Source of the DNA: Pontibacter litorisediminis
GTDB lineage: Bacteria > Bacteroidota > Bacteroidia > Cytophagales > Hymenobacteraceae
DNA: 64,000 nt
Direction: 5' to 3'
Assembly: GCF_029360645.1 (NCBI RefSeq)
Contig: NZ_JARDUA010000006.1
Location: 1-64,000, forward strand
Shown in pieces: positions 9,078 to 17,715 of this stretch. The notes under the pieces were generated by a model, which was not told the origin of the DNA, ran no database searches, and saw only the letters and a list, made by a program, of their open reading frames with translations. The first letter of the stretch is position 1; each line of letters opens with the position of its first letter. Position numbers and translations under genes: made by a program.

Positions 9078-12000
9078 ATGCGTTTTACCTCCAGATTTCT
9101 ACCGCTGTTCCTCCTCTGCCTTCTGGCGGCTTCTGCTGTGCAGGCGCAACGTAACGTGGACACCTTTGGCAAAAGCCGGATACAGTATAAGAATTTCAAC
9201 TGGAAGCTCTACAGCACCCAAAACTTCAACGTTTACTTTTATCAGAACGGGCAGGAGCAGGCGGTAAACGCCGCGGCCTATGCCGAGCGGGAGCTCAAGC
9301 GCATCACCAGCCTGATCGGCTACTACCCGTACGCTAAGATCACGCTTATCCTGTACAACTCCCCCTCAGACCTGCTGCAGAGCAACATCGGCCTTAACAA
9401 CGACCAGTACCAGACCGGCGGCGAGACGCTGTTCATGAAGAGCAAGATCGAGCTGGCCTATGGCGGAAAGCAGACGGAGTTTAAGCATGACCTGAACTAC
9501 CAGCTCACGGAGCTGCTGATGAATGACATGATGTATGGCGGCAGCCTGAAGGAGGCCCTGCAGAGCAGTTACCTGCTGCGCCTGCCGGAGTGGTTTATCT
9601 CAGGGGTGTCGGCCTACACGGCGGAGGGCTGGAGCATAGAGATGGACAGCTACATGCGCGACATGCTGCTGAAGCAGCAAGGAACGCCAAAGCCGGAGAA
9701 GATCTTTCTGAAAAGCCCGATGCTTACGGGCCAGAGTGTCTGGAACTACATCGCCGAGCGCTACGGCTATACCGCCATCCAGAACATCCTGAACCTGACC
9801 CGCATCACCCGCGATGTGGAGATCGGCATTACCAGCAGCCTGAACATCCCGTACAAACGCTTCCTGCAGGACTGGTACAATTACTACCTGCAGATCAACA
9901 CGAGCTCCGAGAGCCCGTTGGTGCAGCTGCCGGACGGGGCCAAGCTGTTTAAAAAGAACAAGGAGGGGCACTACTACGGTAAGCCGGTGCTAAACCCCGA
10001 CGGCACCATGCTGGCTTATGTGAAGAACGACAACGGCATTTTCAAGATTTTTGTGCAGGATGTGCGCACGGGCAAAGACCACGTGGTGTGGCGCGCCGGC
10101 TATAAAAACCTTGACCAGCGCGTGGATTTCGACATGCCGGTGTTGGCCTGGCGGTCTAACGCACAGCTGGGCCTGATAGAGGCCAGAAGAGGCAAGATCG
10201 TGCTGCGCCAGGTAGATGCCCGCAGCCGTTACACGTTTATCCCCTTCTACGAGAACCTAACCACGCCTGCCGCCACCCTGGAGCAGTTTGTGCATGTGAA
10301 CAGCATGGACTACGCAGAGGACGGGCAATCCATCGTGGTGAGCGCGGTGCGCAACGGGCAGACGGACCTGTACTTGCTGGGGGCGAACGGGCGCCTGCAG
10401 CGGCAGCTCACCGATGATATCTTTGATGACATAGATCCGGTTTTCCTGCGCAACAACGGTGGCATCGCCTTTAGCTCTAACCGCTGGCAAGACACTTCTG
10501 CCACCGCCGCCAAGCCCGATTTCAACAGCATCGTAAACAACTACGACATCTTTTTGCTGCAACAGCAAGGGCCGGATAACAAGGTGGAGCAGCTGACCAG
10601 CTCTATCGCCAGTGAGGTGAAGCCGCGCCCTACTGCCGATGGTAACCTGGTATACCTGGGCGAGGAGAGCGGCATCCGCAGCGTGTACCGCTACGACCTT
10701 AGCACCGGTGCCAGCACACCGGTTACCAATTTTGTGCAAAGTATAGCGCAGTATGACTATGTGCCGTCTGCCAATGTGCTGGCGGTGGTAGCCGACGACG
10801 AGGGCAACAGCTTTGTGTACCTGCTGCCCAACTATGCTGCCGCTACGCTGGATGAGTTGCCAAAAACCTCCCGCCAGATCATACTGGAGACGCGCGCCCG
10901 TACCTCCCAGGAGGCCGCTGCCGCCGCTACCCGCCGCAGGCTGCTGGAGCAGGAAAAGAAAGGGCAGAGTAAGGTCCGTGAGGAAGGGGAGATCAACATA
11001 GAGGACTATGAGTTTAACGATGCCCAGCGGCAGGCCCAGGAACAGAAGCGTAACGCGGCGCCGGTGCGCAGGGCCAGCAGCGGCAATACCAATGTAGATT
11101 TGATGGGCCCGCTCAACTACGACCTGCGCTTTAGCGTGCAGGAGATCATCACCTCGGTGCATGCCGACCCGCTGCTGGGCTTCGGCATTGTGGCGGGTGT
11201 GGAAATGGCCGATCTGTTCGAGAACCACCGCATCCGGGGCACGGCCTTTATGCGCACCGACTTTGAGACGAACAACTTCTTTGCCGAGTACATGAACCTG
11301 ACCAACCGCGTGGACCTGGGCATACAGTTTGAGCGCTCCACGTTGCGCGGAAGCTTGCTGAACGCACCCGGCTCTATCGTGAATTTTACCAAGAACGAGC
11401 TGACGCCAGTGCTGAAGTATCCTTTCAGCCACAGCACCAGCCTCCACCTGAAGCCGAAGTTCGTGAGCACGCGCTTTATCTATAAAAACGATTTCTCTAT
11501 TCCGGATACCGTAGAGACCTTCTGGGGCGGCAATGCCGAACTGGTGTACGACAACAGCGTGGTAACCGGGGTAAACCAGCGCGAAGGCACCCGGTTTAAA
11601 GTGGGGCTGATGTCGCTGAAAGGCTTTGAGGGCTCTCAGGGTAACTTCAGCAAGTTCTACGCTGACTTCAGGCATTACCTTAAGATCCACCGCCAGATCA
11701 TACTGGCCACGCACGTGAGCTACGGCAGGTTCTTCGGCAACTCCCCTAAGAAGTTCCTGATTGGCGGTATGGATAACTGGCTGCTGGCGGACGAGGACGA
11801 TGAGGCTGAACTGAACGATGTGCAGGTAAACTCGCCTGCCGACCTGTTTTACCTGGAGTACATTACGCCGCTGCGGGGCTTTAACTTTAACGTGCGCAGC
11901 GGTAGCAACCACTTGTTAGCCAACGCCGAGCTGCGCATCCCGATTGTGCAGTACCTGTACAATGGGCCGATCGGCTCCGGCTTCTTCCGTAACCTGCAGC

Positions 12001-12284
12001 TCACGGCCTTTGCCGATGCGGGCTCTGCCTACAGCGGCGCCAACCCATTCTCCGGCGATAACTCCATCAACACGCGTATTACCGGCGGTCCTTCGGGCGA
12101 ATTCGGCCGTGACCCCTTTGACATTACGGTGATAAACTACCGCAACCCCTTCCTGGTGGGGTATGGCTTTGGTGCCCGCACTACCTTGCTGGGGGTGTAT
12201 GGCAAGCTGGATGTAGCCTGGGGAGAGGCCGAGGACAACCGCGTGGGGCCTAAATTCTACGTAACACTGGGCTACGACTTCTAA
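9078..12284 (+). CDS. Large envelope protein: degenerate gluzincin-like, beta-propeller and outer-membrane barrel domains
   Basis: A 1068-residue secreted protein with three regions. After a signal peptide (cut near AVQA before QRNV), residues ~35-270 resemble a peptidase-MA/gluzincin domain: the HExxH position reads H137-D-L-N-Y141, and LPEWFISGVSAY (169-180) matches the usual LPxWxxEGxAxY with Glu replaced by Ser, so it should not be an active protease. Residues ~290-600 carry TolB/WD40-like blade repeats (for example GKPVLNPDGTMLAYV and DPVFLRNNGGIAFSSNRW). A charged linker (~605-670) precedes a C-terminal barrel of amphipathic strands ending in LGYDF, typical of an outer-membrane insertion signal. 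Such proteins are often labelled TolB-like in Bacteroidota, but the role is unknown. Confidence 0.8.
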   Translation: MRFTSRFLPLFLLCLLAASAVQAQRNVDTFGKSRIQYKNFNWKLYSTQNFNVYFYQNGQEQAVNAAAYAERELKRITSLIGYYPYAKITLILYNSPSDLLQSNIGLNNDQYQTGGETLFMKSKIELAYGGKQTEFKHDLNYQLTELLMNDMMYGGSLKEALQSSYLLRLPEWFISGVSAYTAEGWSIEMDSYMRDMLLKQQGTPKPEKIFLKSPMLTGQSVWNYIAERYGYTAIQNILNLTRITRDVEIGITSSLNIPYKRFLQDWYNYYLQINTSSESPLVQLPDGAKLFKKNKEGHYYGKPVLNPDGTMLAYVKNDNGIFKIFVQDVRTGKDHVVWRAGYKNLDQRVDFDMPVLAWRSNAQLGLIEARRGKIVLRQVDARSRYTFIPFYENLTTPAATLEQFVHVNSMDYAEDGQSIVVSAVRNGQTDLYLLGANGRLQRQLTDDIFDDIDPVFLRNNGGIAFSSNRWQDTSATAAKPDFNSIVNNYDIFLLQQQGPDNKVEQLTSSIASEVKPRPTADGNLVYLGEESGIRSVYRYDLSTGASTPVTNFVQSIAQYDYVPSANVLAVVADDEGNSFVYLLPNYAAATLDELPKTSRQIILETRARTSQEAAAAATRRRLLEQEKKGQSKVREEGEINIEDYEFNDAQRQAQEQKRNAAPVRRASSGNTNVDLMGPLNYDLRFSVQEIITSVHADPLLGFGIVAGVEMADLFENHRIRGTAFMRTDFETNNFFAEYMNLTNRVDLGIQFERSTLRGSLLNAPGSIVNFTKNELTPVLKYPFSHSTSLHLKPKFVSTRFIYKNDFSIPDTVETFWGGNAELVYDNSVVTGVNQREGTRFKVGLMSLKGFEGSQGNFSKFYADFRHYLKIHRQIILATHVSYGRFFGNSPKKFLIGGMDNWLLADEDDEAELNDVQVNSPADLFYLEYITPLRGFNFNVRSGSNHLLANAELRIPIVQYLYNGPIGSGFFRNLQLTAFADAGSAYSGANPFSGDNSINTRITGGPSGEFGRDPFDITVINYRNPFLVGYGFGARTTLLGVYGKLDVAWGEAEDNRVGPKFYVTLGYDF

Positions 12285-12300
12285 ATCAACCAAACACTGC

Positions 12301-13458
12301 ATGAACCGCAAAACCAAGCGCTATGGTTTGGGTGCCTTACTGTTACTGGGCTTGTTGGCCGCTTGGATACACATGGCCGATAAGAACTACGTGTATAAGG
12401 CCATTGTCTACAACTTTGCCGATATCGACGATAACACCATTTTTGAGCAGCGGCAGGTACACGCTGCGGCCACACCGCACCCATGGCCTCTGGCGGAGAA
12501 GTATAACTTGGTGCAACTACCGCATGAACTGGAGCAACTGCACAAGGAGCTGGAGTCGGTGGCGTTTCTGGTGGTGAAGGATGACTCCATCCTGTATGAG
12601 CAGTACTGGGAGGGGTATTCGGATGAGTCGCTGAGCAACTCGTTTTCCATGGCCAAGAGCCTGGTGAGTATGCTGGTGGGCGTGGCGATAAAAGAGGGCA
12701 AGATTAAAAGCGTGGAGCAGCCGGTGGGCGATTTCCTGCCTGCGTTTAAGGAAGGTGACAAGGGAAAGATTAAAATAAAGCACCTGCTTTGGATGAGCTC
12801 GGGCCTGAACTGGGACGAGTCCTATGCTGACCCGCTCTCCATGACGACAGAGGCGTACTATGGCTCTGATCTGGAGAAAATCATCAACAGGCTGGAGGCG
12901 GTAGAGGAGCCAGGCAAGCGCTGGGACTACAAAAGCGGCGATACACAGGTGCTGGCGTTTGTGCTGCAGAAAGCCACGGGCATGAGCCTGAGCGAGTACG
13001 CTGAAGAGAAAATCTGGCAGCCTATAGGGGCCGTGCGCAATGCCGAGTGGAGTATAGATCGTCCTGGAGGCATGGAAAAAGCCTACTGCTGCTTTTTCTC
13101 CAACGCCCGCGACTTTGCCCGCCTGGGCAGGTTGTACCTGCACAACGGCGTCTGGAACGGCGATACCATCGTGCCCCCGGCCTATGTAAGGGCTTCAATC
13201 ACACCAAACGGCTTGATCAACGCGAACGACGGCAAGAAAGTGAATTTCTACGGGTACCAGTGGTGGCTTATGCCCAACTACAAAGGCCAGGATGTGTTTT
13301 ACGCCCGGGGTATACTTGGGCAGTACATTATAGTGGTGCCTGAGGAGAACCTGATTATAGTGCGGTTAGGGAAGCAGCGTGCCGAGAAAGTAGGAGAGCA
13401 CCCCGGAGAGGTCATGGCTATGATTGACGGGGTGAAAAAAATGATCGGTAGCCAATGA
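12301..13458 (+). CDS. Serine hydrolase, class C beta-lactamase/PBP-like family
   Basis: Membrane-anchored or exported serine hydrolase of 385 residues. A hydrophobic N-terminal segment (residues 9-22) is followed by the catalytic SxxK motif S116-M-A-K119 and the YxS motif Y210-K-S212. The third KTG-like element is probably in ARGILGQYI near residue 338. Family members include 6-aminohexanoate-dimer hydrolase, esterases and peptidoglycan peptidases, so the substrate is open. It starts 16 bases after the large envelope protein, and its stop overlaps the next start (ATGA), implying an envelope role shared within the unit. Confidence 0.87.
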   Translation: MNRKTKRYGLGALLLLGLLAAWIHMADKNYVYKAIVYNFADIDDNTIFEQRQVHAAATPHPWPLAEKYNLVQLPHELEQLHKELESVAFLVVKDDSILYEQYWEGYSDESLSNSFSMAKSLVSMLVGVAIKEGKIKSVEQPVGDFLPAFKEGDKGKIKIKHLLWMSSGLNWDESYADPLSMTTEAYYGSDLEKIINRLEAVEEPGKRWDYKSGDTQVLAFVLQKATGMSLSEYAEEKIWQPIGAVRNAEWSIDRPGGMEKAYCCFFSNARDFARLGRLYLHNGVWNGDTIVPPAYVRASITPNGLINANDGKKVNFYGYQWWLMPNYKGQDVFYARGILGQYIIVVPEENLIIVRLGKQRAEKVGEHPGEVMAMIDGVKKMIGSQ

Positions 13459-14009
13459 AAAAGCTGCCCCTTTGCTTTCTTTCCGGCGCGGTGATATTAT
13501 CTGGCTGCTCAGAGCCAGCAGAAGGGCTCCTGGAACCTTCTGCTGTTAGGGTAGACGCTGTTGCGGATGCGCCCGTAGCCACTGAGCCTGATGCTGAGTT
13601 TACGGGAGAGGAGACCCAAACCTATTACATCATTGTTTCCGGGGAAGGGTATGATTATGACGCTTTGGCGGAAAGGGCGAGCGGAGTAGCCGATTTCCTG
13701 CAGGTCAGCTTCGATCAGCAGGGGCGTATTTACGAGAAGGGAAAAGGCATCATCGTGCCCTACGATGATGAAGACGAGATGTACCGTGGCCTCTATTACC
13801 CGCGCCGCTTTGAGGGGAGCGAGGTAAGTATTGAGAGGTGTGATTACTACGCCTCAGAGGACGCTGTGCCGGATACCACGAAAATGATGGTAGTGGCAGG
13901 TATGTTTGAGGCGCCAGAGAAAGCAAAGGCAGTGCTCCAGAAGCTAAAGCCACACTTGCCGGAAACCAAGCTTATCGAGCGGGATGTATACGTCGGATGC
14001 CTGCATTAG
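13455..14009 (+). CDS. Hypothetical lipoprotein
   Basis: Unrecognised 184-residue protein. The N-terminus is a lipoprotein signal peptide with lipobox ILSGC (Cys about residue 18). A low-complexity acidic stretch follows, then TYYIIVSGEGYDYDALAERA (residues ~62-81) and a C-terminal block VVAGMFEAPEKAKAVLQKLK (~146-165). The C-terminal block has the rhythm of a SPOR-type peptidoglycan-binding repeat, a hydrophobic strand then an alpha helix rich in Ala and Lys, but similarity is weak. It overlaps the serine hydrolase by four bases and ends the plus-strand unit before a strong bidirectional terminator. Confidence 0.65.
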   Translation: MKKLPLCFLSGAVILSGCSEPAEGLLEPSAVRVDAVADAPVATEPDAEFTGEETQTYYIIVSGEGYDYDALAERASGVADFLQVSFDQQGRIYEKGKGIIVPYDDEDEMYRGLYYPRRFEGSEVSIERCDYYASEDAVPDTTKMMVVAGMFEAPEKAKAVLQKLKPHLPETKLIERDVYVGCLH

Positions 14010-14030
14010 CCTGAAGATCAAGTATGAAAG

Positions 14031-14077
14031 TATAAACCCCGCTGCCGTTCGTTTCTGGAATAGCAGCGGGGTTTATA
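14031..14077. terminator. Bidirectional terminator
   Basis: A perfect 15-bp stem (TATAAACCCCGCTGC at 14031-14045, complement at 14063-14077) separates convergent genes ending at 14009 and 14097. The outer stem bases include the over-represented AAGTATA word (GAAAGTATAAACC), so the word has been built into the hairpin. Confidence 0.85.
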
Positions 14078-14096
14078 CCTTGGTACTCGCTAGGGT

Positions 14097-15638
14097 TTAG
14101 GTCAGCTTATCTGTTACCACAGCATAGTGAGGGTCCTCCATAATGTTCACCTCAATTACCTGCTCTGCGTTCTTAAGCAACCTTCTACAGTCCGGGCTCA
14201 GGTGCTTCAGGTGCAGGGTTTTGCCTGCCGCCTGGTAACGCTCGGTTAGCTTGTTCAGGGCATCGATGCCAGACATATCAGCCACACGGCTTTCCCTGAA
14301 GTCTATTACCACCTCAACAGGATCGTTTTGCACATCGAATTTTTCCGAGAAAGCAGCCACTGACCCAAAAAACAAGGGGCCATAGATCTCATAATGTTTT
14401 ACCCCGGCGGCATCCACATACTTTCTGGCCCTGATGCGCTTGGCGCTCTCCCAAGCAAACACCAGTGCAGAGATGATCACGCCGATCAGTACGGCCAAAG
14501 CCAGGTTGTGCAGCCAGATTGTAATAACCGCCACTAAAATGCCCACAAATACATCCTGTTTCGGCATTTTGTTGATGATCCGGAAGCTGATCCACTCAAA
14601 CGTACCTACGGCTACCATCACCATTACGCCCACCAGCGCGGCCATGGGCACCCGTTCAATAACAGGGGCGCCAACAAGTATAATCACCAGAATGGCAAGC
14701 GCCGCTACAATACCAGCCAGCCGCGCCCTGGCGCCAGCCGAGAGGTTAACGAGTGTCTGCGCGATCATGGCGCAGCCGCCCATCCCAAAGAAGAAGCCGT
14801 TTAAGAGGTTAGCGCTTCCCTGGGCTATGCTTTCGCGGTTACCGTTGCCACGGGTGCCGGTAATTTCATCCACCAGGTTCAAGGTCAGCAGGCTTTCTGT
14901 GAGGCCCACGCCGGCCATGATAAGGGCGTATGGGAAGATGACCTGCAGCATCTCCAGCGTTAGGGGCACCTGCGGTATATGGAAAGGCGGCAGGCTGCCG
15001 CTCACGGCGGCAATGTCTTTCACCAGCTTTGTGTCGATGCCGAAGCCCAGCACAATACCAAACACTACGATAATGGCGACCAACGATGGCGGAACGGCCT
15101 TGGTGATGCGCGGCAGCAGCACGATGATAGCAATGGTGAGCGCGACCAAGCCAGCCATGATGTAGAGGGGCGTGCCCGACAGCCAGGAAACCTCGCCGTT
15201 CTGCACCGTCCTGAACTGCTCCACCTGCGACATGAAGATAATAACCGCCAGGCCGTTCACGAAGCCGTACATCACCGGCTGCGGCACCAGGCGAATAAAC
15301 TTACCCAGCTTAAACACCCCCACCACTATCTGCAAGATGCCTGCCAGCGCTACGGCTGCAAACACATACTCCAGCCCATGCGTCTGCATCAGGGCGATCA
15401 GCACTACGGCGGTGGCGCCGGCCCCACCCGAAACCATGCCTGGCCTGCCGCCAAGTATGGCCGTAACCAGCCCCATGATAAAAGCAGCGTATAAACCGAC
15501 CAACGGCGGAAATCCGGCAAGTATGGCAAAAGAGAGGGATTCGGGAATCATGGTCATGGCAACGGTTAACCCTGCCAAAACCTCTATTTTATAATCGATC
15601 TTCTGACTGAAGTCGAATAAGCGTAAAAAAGGCTTCAT
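14097..15638 (-). CDS. SulP-family anion transporter with STAS domain
   Basis: Inner-membrane SLC26/SulP transporter of 513 residues, moving sulfate, bicarbonate or another small anion. The N-terminal ~395 residues hold about 12 to 14 hydrophobic segments, with the family opening KIEVLAGLTVAMTMIPESLS and the GGxGATAVV-like segment near residue 70. The C-terminal ~110 residues form a STAS domain (PVEVVIDFRESRVADMSGIDAL). Substrate cannot be assigned from sequence alone. It is a single-gene unit with a leader of about 180 bases downstream of a good -7 box (TACTTTTG at 15819-15826 on the minus strand). Confidence 0.92.
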   Translation of the reverse strand: MKPFLRLFDFSQKIDYKIEVLAGLTVAMTMIPESLSFAILAGFPPLVGLYAAFIMGLVTAILGGRPGMVSGGAGATAVVLIALMQTHGLEYVFAAVALAGILQIVVGVFKLGKFIRLVPQPVMYGFVNGLAVIIFMSQVEQFRTVQNGEVSWLSGTPLYIMAGLVALTIAIIVLLPRITKAVPPSLVAIIVVFGIVLGFGIDTKLVKDIAAVSGSLPPFHIPQVPLTLEMLQVIFPYALIMAGVGLTESLLTLNLVDEITGTRGNGNRESIAQGSANLLNGFFFGMGGCAMIAQTLVNLSAGARARLAGIVAALAILVIILVGAPVIERVPMAALVGVMVMVAVGTFEWISFRIINKMPKQDVFVGILVAVITIWLHNLALAVLIGVIISALVFAWESAKRIRARKYVDAAGVKHYEIYGPLFFGSVAAFSEKFDVQNDPVEVVIDFRESRVADMSGIDALNKLTERYQAAGKTLHLKHLSPDCRRLLKNAEQVIEVNIMEDPHYAVVTDKLT

Positions 15639-15870
15639 CTTGAAAATGAAAATACTTAGGAATTAGAAAATAAGGTACTGCAGCACCGGGAGCCTTGCAC
15701 TTAGAAAGTTAAAGCGCAAGAGGAGCTGTGAAAGTTTGCCCTTGTCAAAGGGCCATATCAGTAAGAACTCAAGGTGGAGTGAGCTTGAAAAGTGGAGACG
15801 GTTTTCTCATAATGCCTGCAAAAGTACGAAAATTACGCCAATAAGTACAGGCGCAGGCGCAGTGGGAGGT
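15639..15870 (-). promoter_or_regulatory. SulP promoter and long leader
   Basis: On the minus strand a TACTTTTG box (15819-15826) matches TAnnTTTG; I do not see a convincing -33 TTTG at the usual spacing. The ~180-base leader that follows holds a small hairpin, GCCCTT/AAGGGC near 15738-15753, and a CAAG/CTTG pair. I could not match it to a known riboswitch class. Confidence 0.4.
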
Positions 15871-15878
15871 CATGTAAT

Positions 15879-15915
15879 GCAAAAGCCCCCTGCTTATCTA
15901 GCAGGGGGCTTTTGC
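15879..15915 (-). terminator. purQ terminator
   Basis: A perfect 16-bp stem, GCAAAAGCCCCCTGCT and its complement, with a 5-nt loop, lies 19 bases past the purQ stop. Its T-rich arm follows the G-rich half on either strand, so it could act in both directions. Confidence 0.85.
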
Positions 15916-15934
15916 TTATGGGTTATACGTACGC

Positions 15935-16627
15935 TTAAGCGTTCACCAAATCCAGGATAGACTCGAAAATGGCGCGTCCGTCGGTGTTGCCCAGCTCCGG
16001 GTCCACGGCACGCTCCGGGTGCGGCATCATGCCAAACACGTTCTTCTGCTCGTTGGCCACACCGGCAATATTCAACAAGCTGCCGTTGATGTTGTAGATA
16101 TCATGCGTATCGGCAATGTTGCTGCTGTACTTAAACATAATCTGGTCGTTGTCTTCCAGTTTGCGCAGCGTGTCCTTATCGGCGTGGTAGCGGCCTTCGC
16201 CGTGTGCCACCGGTATCTTATAGGCCTTGTTCGGGTCCAGGTGGCGCGTTGGCAGCAGGCTGGTAGAAACAGGCTTAATGTACACGTTGTCGCAGATAAA
16301 CTTTTGGTTAGCGTTGCGCAGCAGGGCGCCCGGCAGCAAGCCAGCCTCCGTCAGGATCTGGAAACCGTTGCAGATGCCCATCACGTAGCCGCCCTTGTTG
16401 GCATGCTGCACCACCTCCTGCATAATGGGAGAGAAGCGCGCAATGGCACCGGAGCGCAGGTAGTCGCCGTAGGAGAAGCCACCTGGCAGCAGAATAAAGT
16501 CACAGCCTTGCAAATCGTGGTCTTTGTGCCACAGCTTTACGCATTCTTGCCCCATGCCAAGGCTTATGGCATCAACAAGGTCTTGGTCGCAGTTGGACCC
16601 CGGGAAAACGACTACACCAAATTTCAT
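15935..16627 (-). CDS. purQ: Phosphoribosylformylglycinamidine synthase subunit PurQ
   Basis: Glutamine amidotransferase subunit of FGAM synthase, supplying ammonia to PurL. The 230-residue class I glutaminase shows MKFGVVVFPGSNCDQD at the start, the oxyanion-loop segment LLPGGFSYGDYLR, the nucleophile in MGICNGFQ (about residue 88) and the His-Glu pair in MMPHPER near residue 201. Length is typical of stand-alone PurQ. It is transcribed alone, divergently from yicC; purS lies about 9 kb away. Confidence 0.96.
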   Translation of the reverse strand: MKFGVVVFPGSNCDQDLVDAISLGMGQECVKLWHKDHDLQGCDFILLPGGFSYGDYLRSGAIARFSPIMQEVVQHANKGGYVMGICNGFQILTEAGLLPGALLRNANQKFICDNVYIKPVSTSLLPTRHLDPNKAYKIPVAHGEGRYHADKDTLRKLEDNDQIMFKYSSNIADTHDIYNINGSLLNIAGVANEQKNVFGMMPHPERAVDPELGNTDGRAIFESILDLVNA

Positions 16628-16759
16628 GGATCAAAGTTAAGTAATTTATACTTGCACTGCACACATTCGCGGCGGCTTTTAAGCAGCTTTAGCGGCACTG
16701 GCTGCACAAATTTGAAGAATTATACCTAATTTGCCAAAGTATCATTTTATAAAGAGCTT

Positions 16760-17641
16760 ATGTTGCAGTCCATGACAGGCTTTGGCAGTGCCCGCCTCGA
16801 TGCCGACCAGTATTGTATCTCCGTAGAAATCCGCTCGCTCAACTCTAAAAGTATGGACCTGAGCGTGCGTACCCCAAAAGTGCTCTCTGATAAGGAGTAC
16901 GAAATACGGAACATGGTGCAGAAAGCGCTGGTGCGCGGGAAGGTAACCGTAAACGTGGAGTTCACGAAGAACAAGACGCAGAAGGCACGCAACACGGTAA
17001 ACAAAGATCTTCTGAAGGCTTATTATAACGACCTGAGCGAGGTAGCCGACCAATTGGGTGCCGACAAAGGCGAGCTCTTCCGACTGGCCCTGCACATGCC
17101 GGAGGTGCTGCAGCAGGAGGAGCAGGACGAGGAAACAGCCGAGGCAGAATGGAGCCTGGTGCAGCCGTTGCTGCAGGAGGCGCTGCAGAGTGTGAATAAC
17201 TTCCGGGCTGATGAGGGCAAGGCCCTGACGACCGAGATCATGTCATACATCGATCGCATCCGCATCCTGCTGGCTGAGATTGACAAGCACGACCCGGTGC
17301 GCATGGAGCAGATCCGTTCCCGTATCCGCGGCCATCTGGCAGACATATCCGCCTCCGAGCACTTCGACAAGAACCGCTTTGAGCAGGAAATGATCTACTA
17401 CATGGAAAAGCTCGACATTGCCGAGGAGAAGGTGCGCCTGGTAAACCACCTGCACTACTTCACCGAAACGGTTTACCTGCCGGAACCTACCGGTAAGAAA
17501 CTGAGCTTTATCTCCCAGGAGATTGGCCGCGAGATAAACACGATCGGCTCCAAAGCCAACGATGCCACTATCCAGCACCATGTGGTGGAGATGAAGGAGG
17601 AACTGGAGAAGATTAAGGAGCAGGTCAACAACATCCTGTAA
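16760..17641 (+). CDS. yicC: YicC-family endoribonuclease
   Basis: YicC-type protein of 293 residues, the usual family length. It has the hallmark N-terminus MLQSMTGFGSA, VEIRSLNSK in the first domain, a central helical region, and the C-terminal DUF1732 segment FISQEIGREINTIGSKANDA. E. coli YicC is an endoribonuclease involved in RNA turnover; assigning that activity here is by family. It is a single-gene unit divergent from purQ and closed by a very long terminator. Confidence 0.93.
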   Translation: MLQSMTGFGSARLDADQYCISVEIRSLNSKSMDLSVRTPKVLSDKEYEIRNMVQKALVRGKVTVNVEFTKNKTQKARNTVNKDLLKAYYNDLSEVADQLGADKGELFRLALHMPEVLQQEEQDEETAEAEWSLVQPLLQEALQSVNNFRADEGKALTTEIMSYIDRIRILLAEIDKHDPVRMEQIRSRIRGHLADISASEHFDKNRFEQEMIYYMEKLDIAEEKVRLVNHLHYFTETVYLPEPTGKKLSFISQEIGREINTIGSKANDATIQHHVVEMKEELEKIKEQVNNIL

Positions 17642-17652
17642 ACATTGCTTAT

Positions 17653-17711
17653 AAGTATAAAAAGCCGGAGCCGCTGTAACGTTGTTGCAGCGGCTCCGGC
17701 TTTTTATACTT
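17653..17711. terminator. Bidirectional terminator with 24-bp stem
   Basis: Perfect 24-bp arms (17653-17676 and 17688-17711) with an 11-nt loop separate yicC from the convergent M28 peptidase. The core is GCCGGAGCCGCTG flanked by A5/T5, and the outermost seven bases of each arm are AAGTATA/TATACTT. Confidence 0.9.
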
Positions 17712-17715
17712 CATG

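Noticed and set aside
10257..11912. Long open frame opposite the 1068-residue envelope protein
   Set aside because: It lies wholly antisense to a gene with clear signal peptide and domains, has His/Arg/Val-heavy composition typical of mirrored GC-rich codons, and no recognisable motif.
15640..15870. SAM-type riboswitch before the SulP gene
   Set aside because: A few bases resemble the SAM-I core on the plus strand (AAGGTGGAG), but the gene is on the minus strand and the rest of the core is missing.
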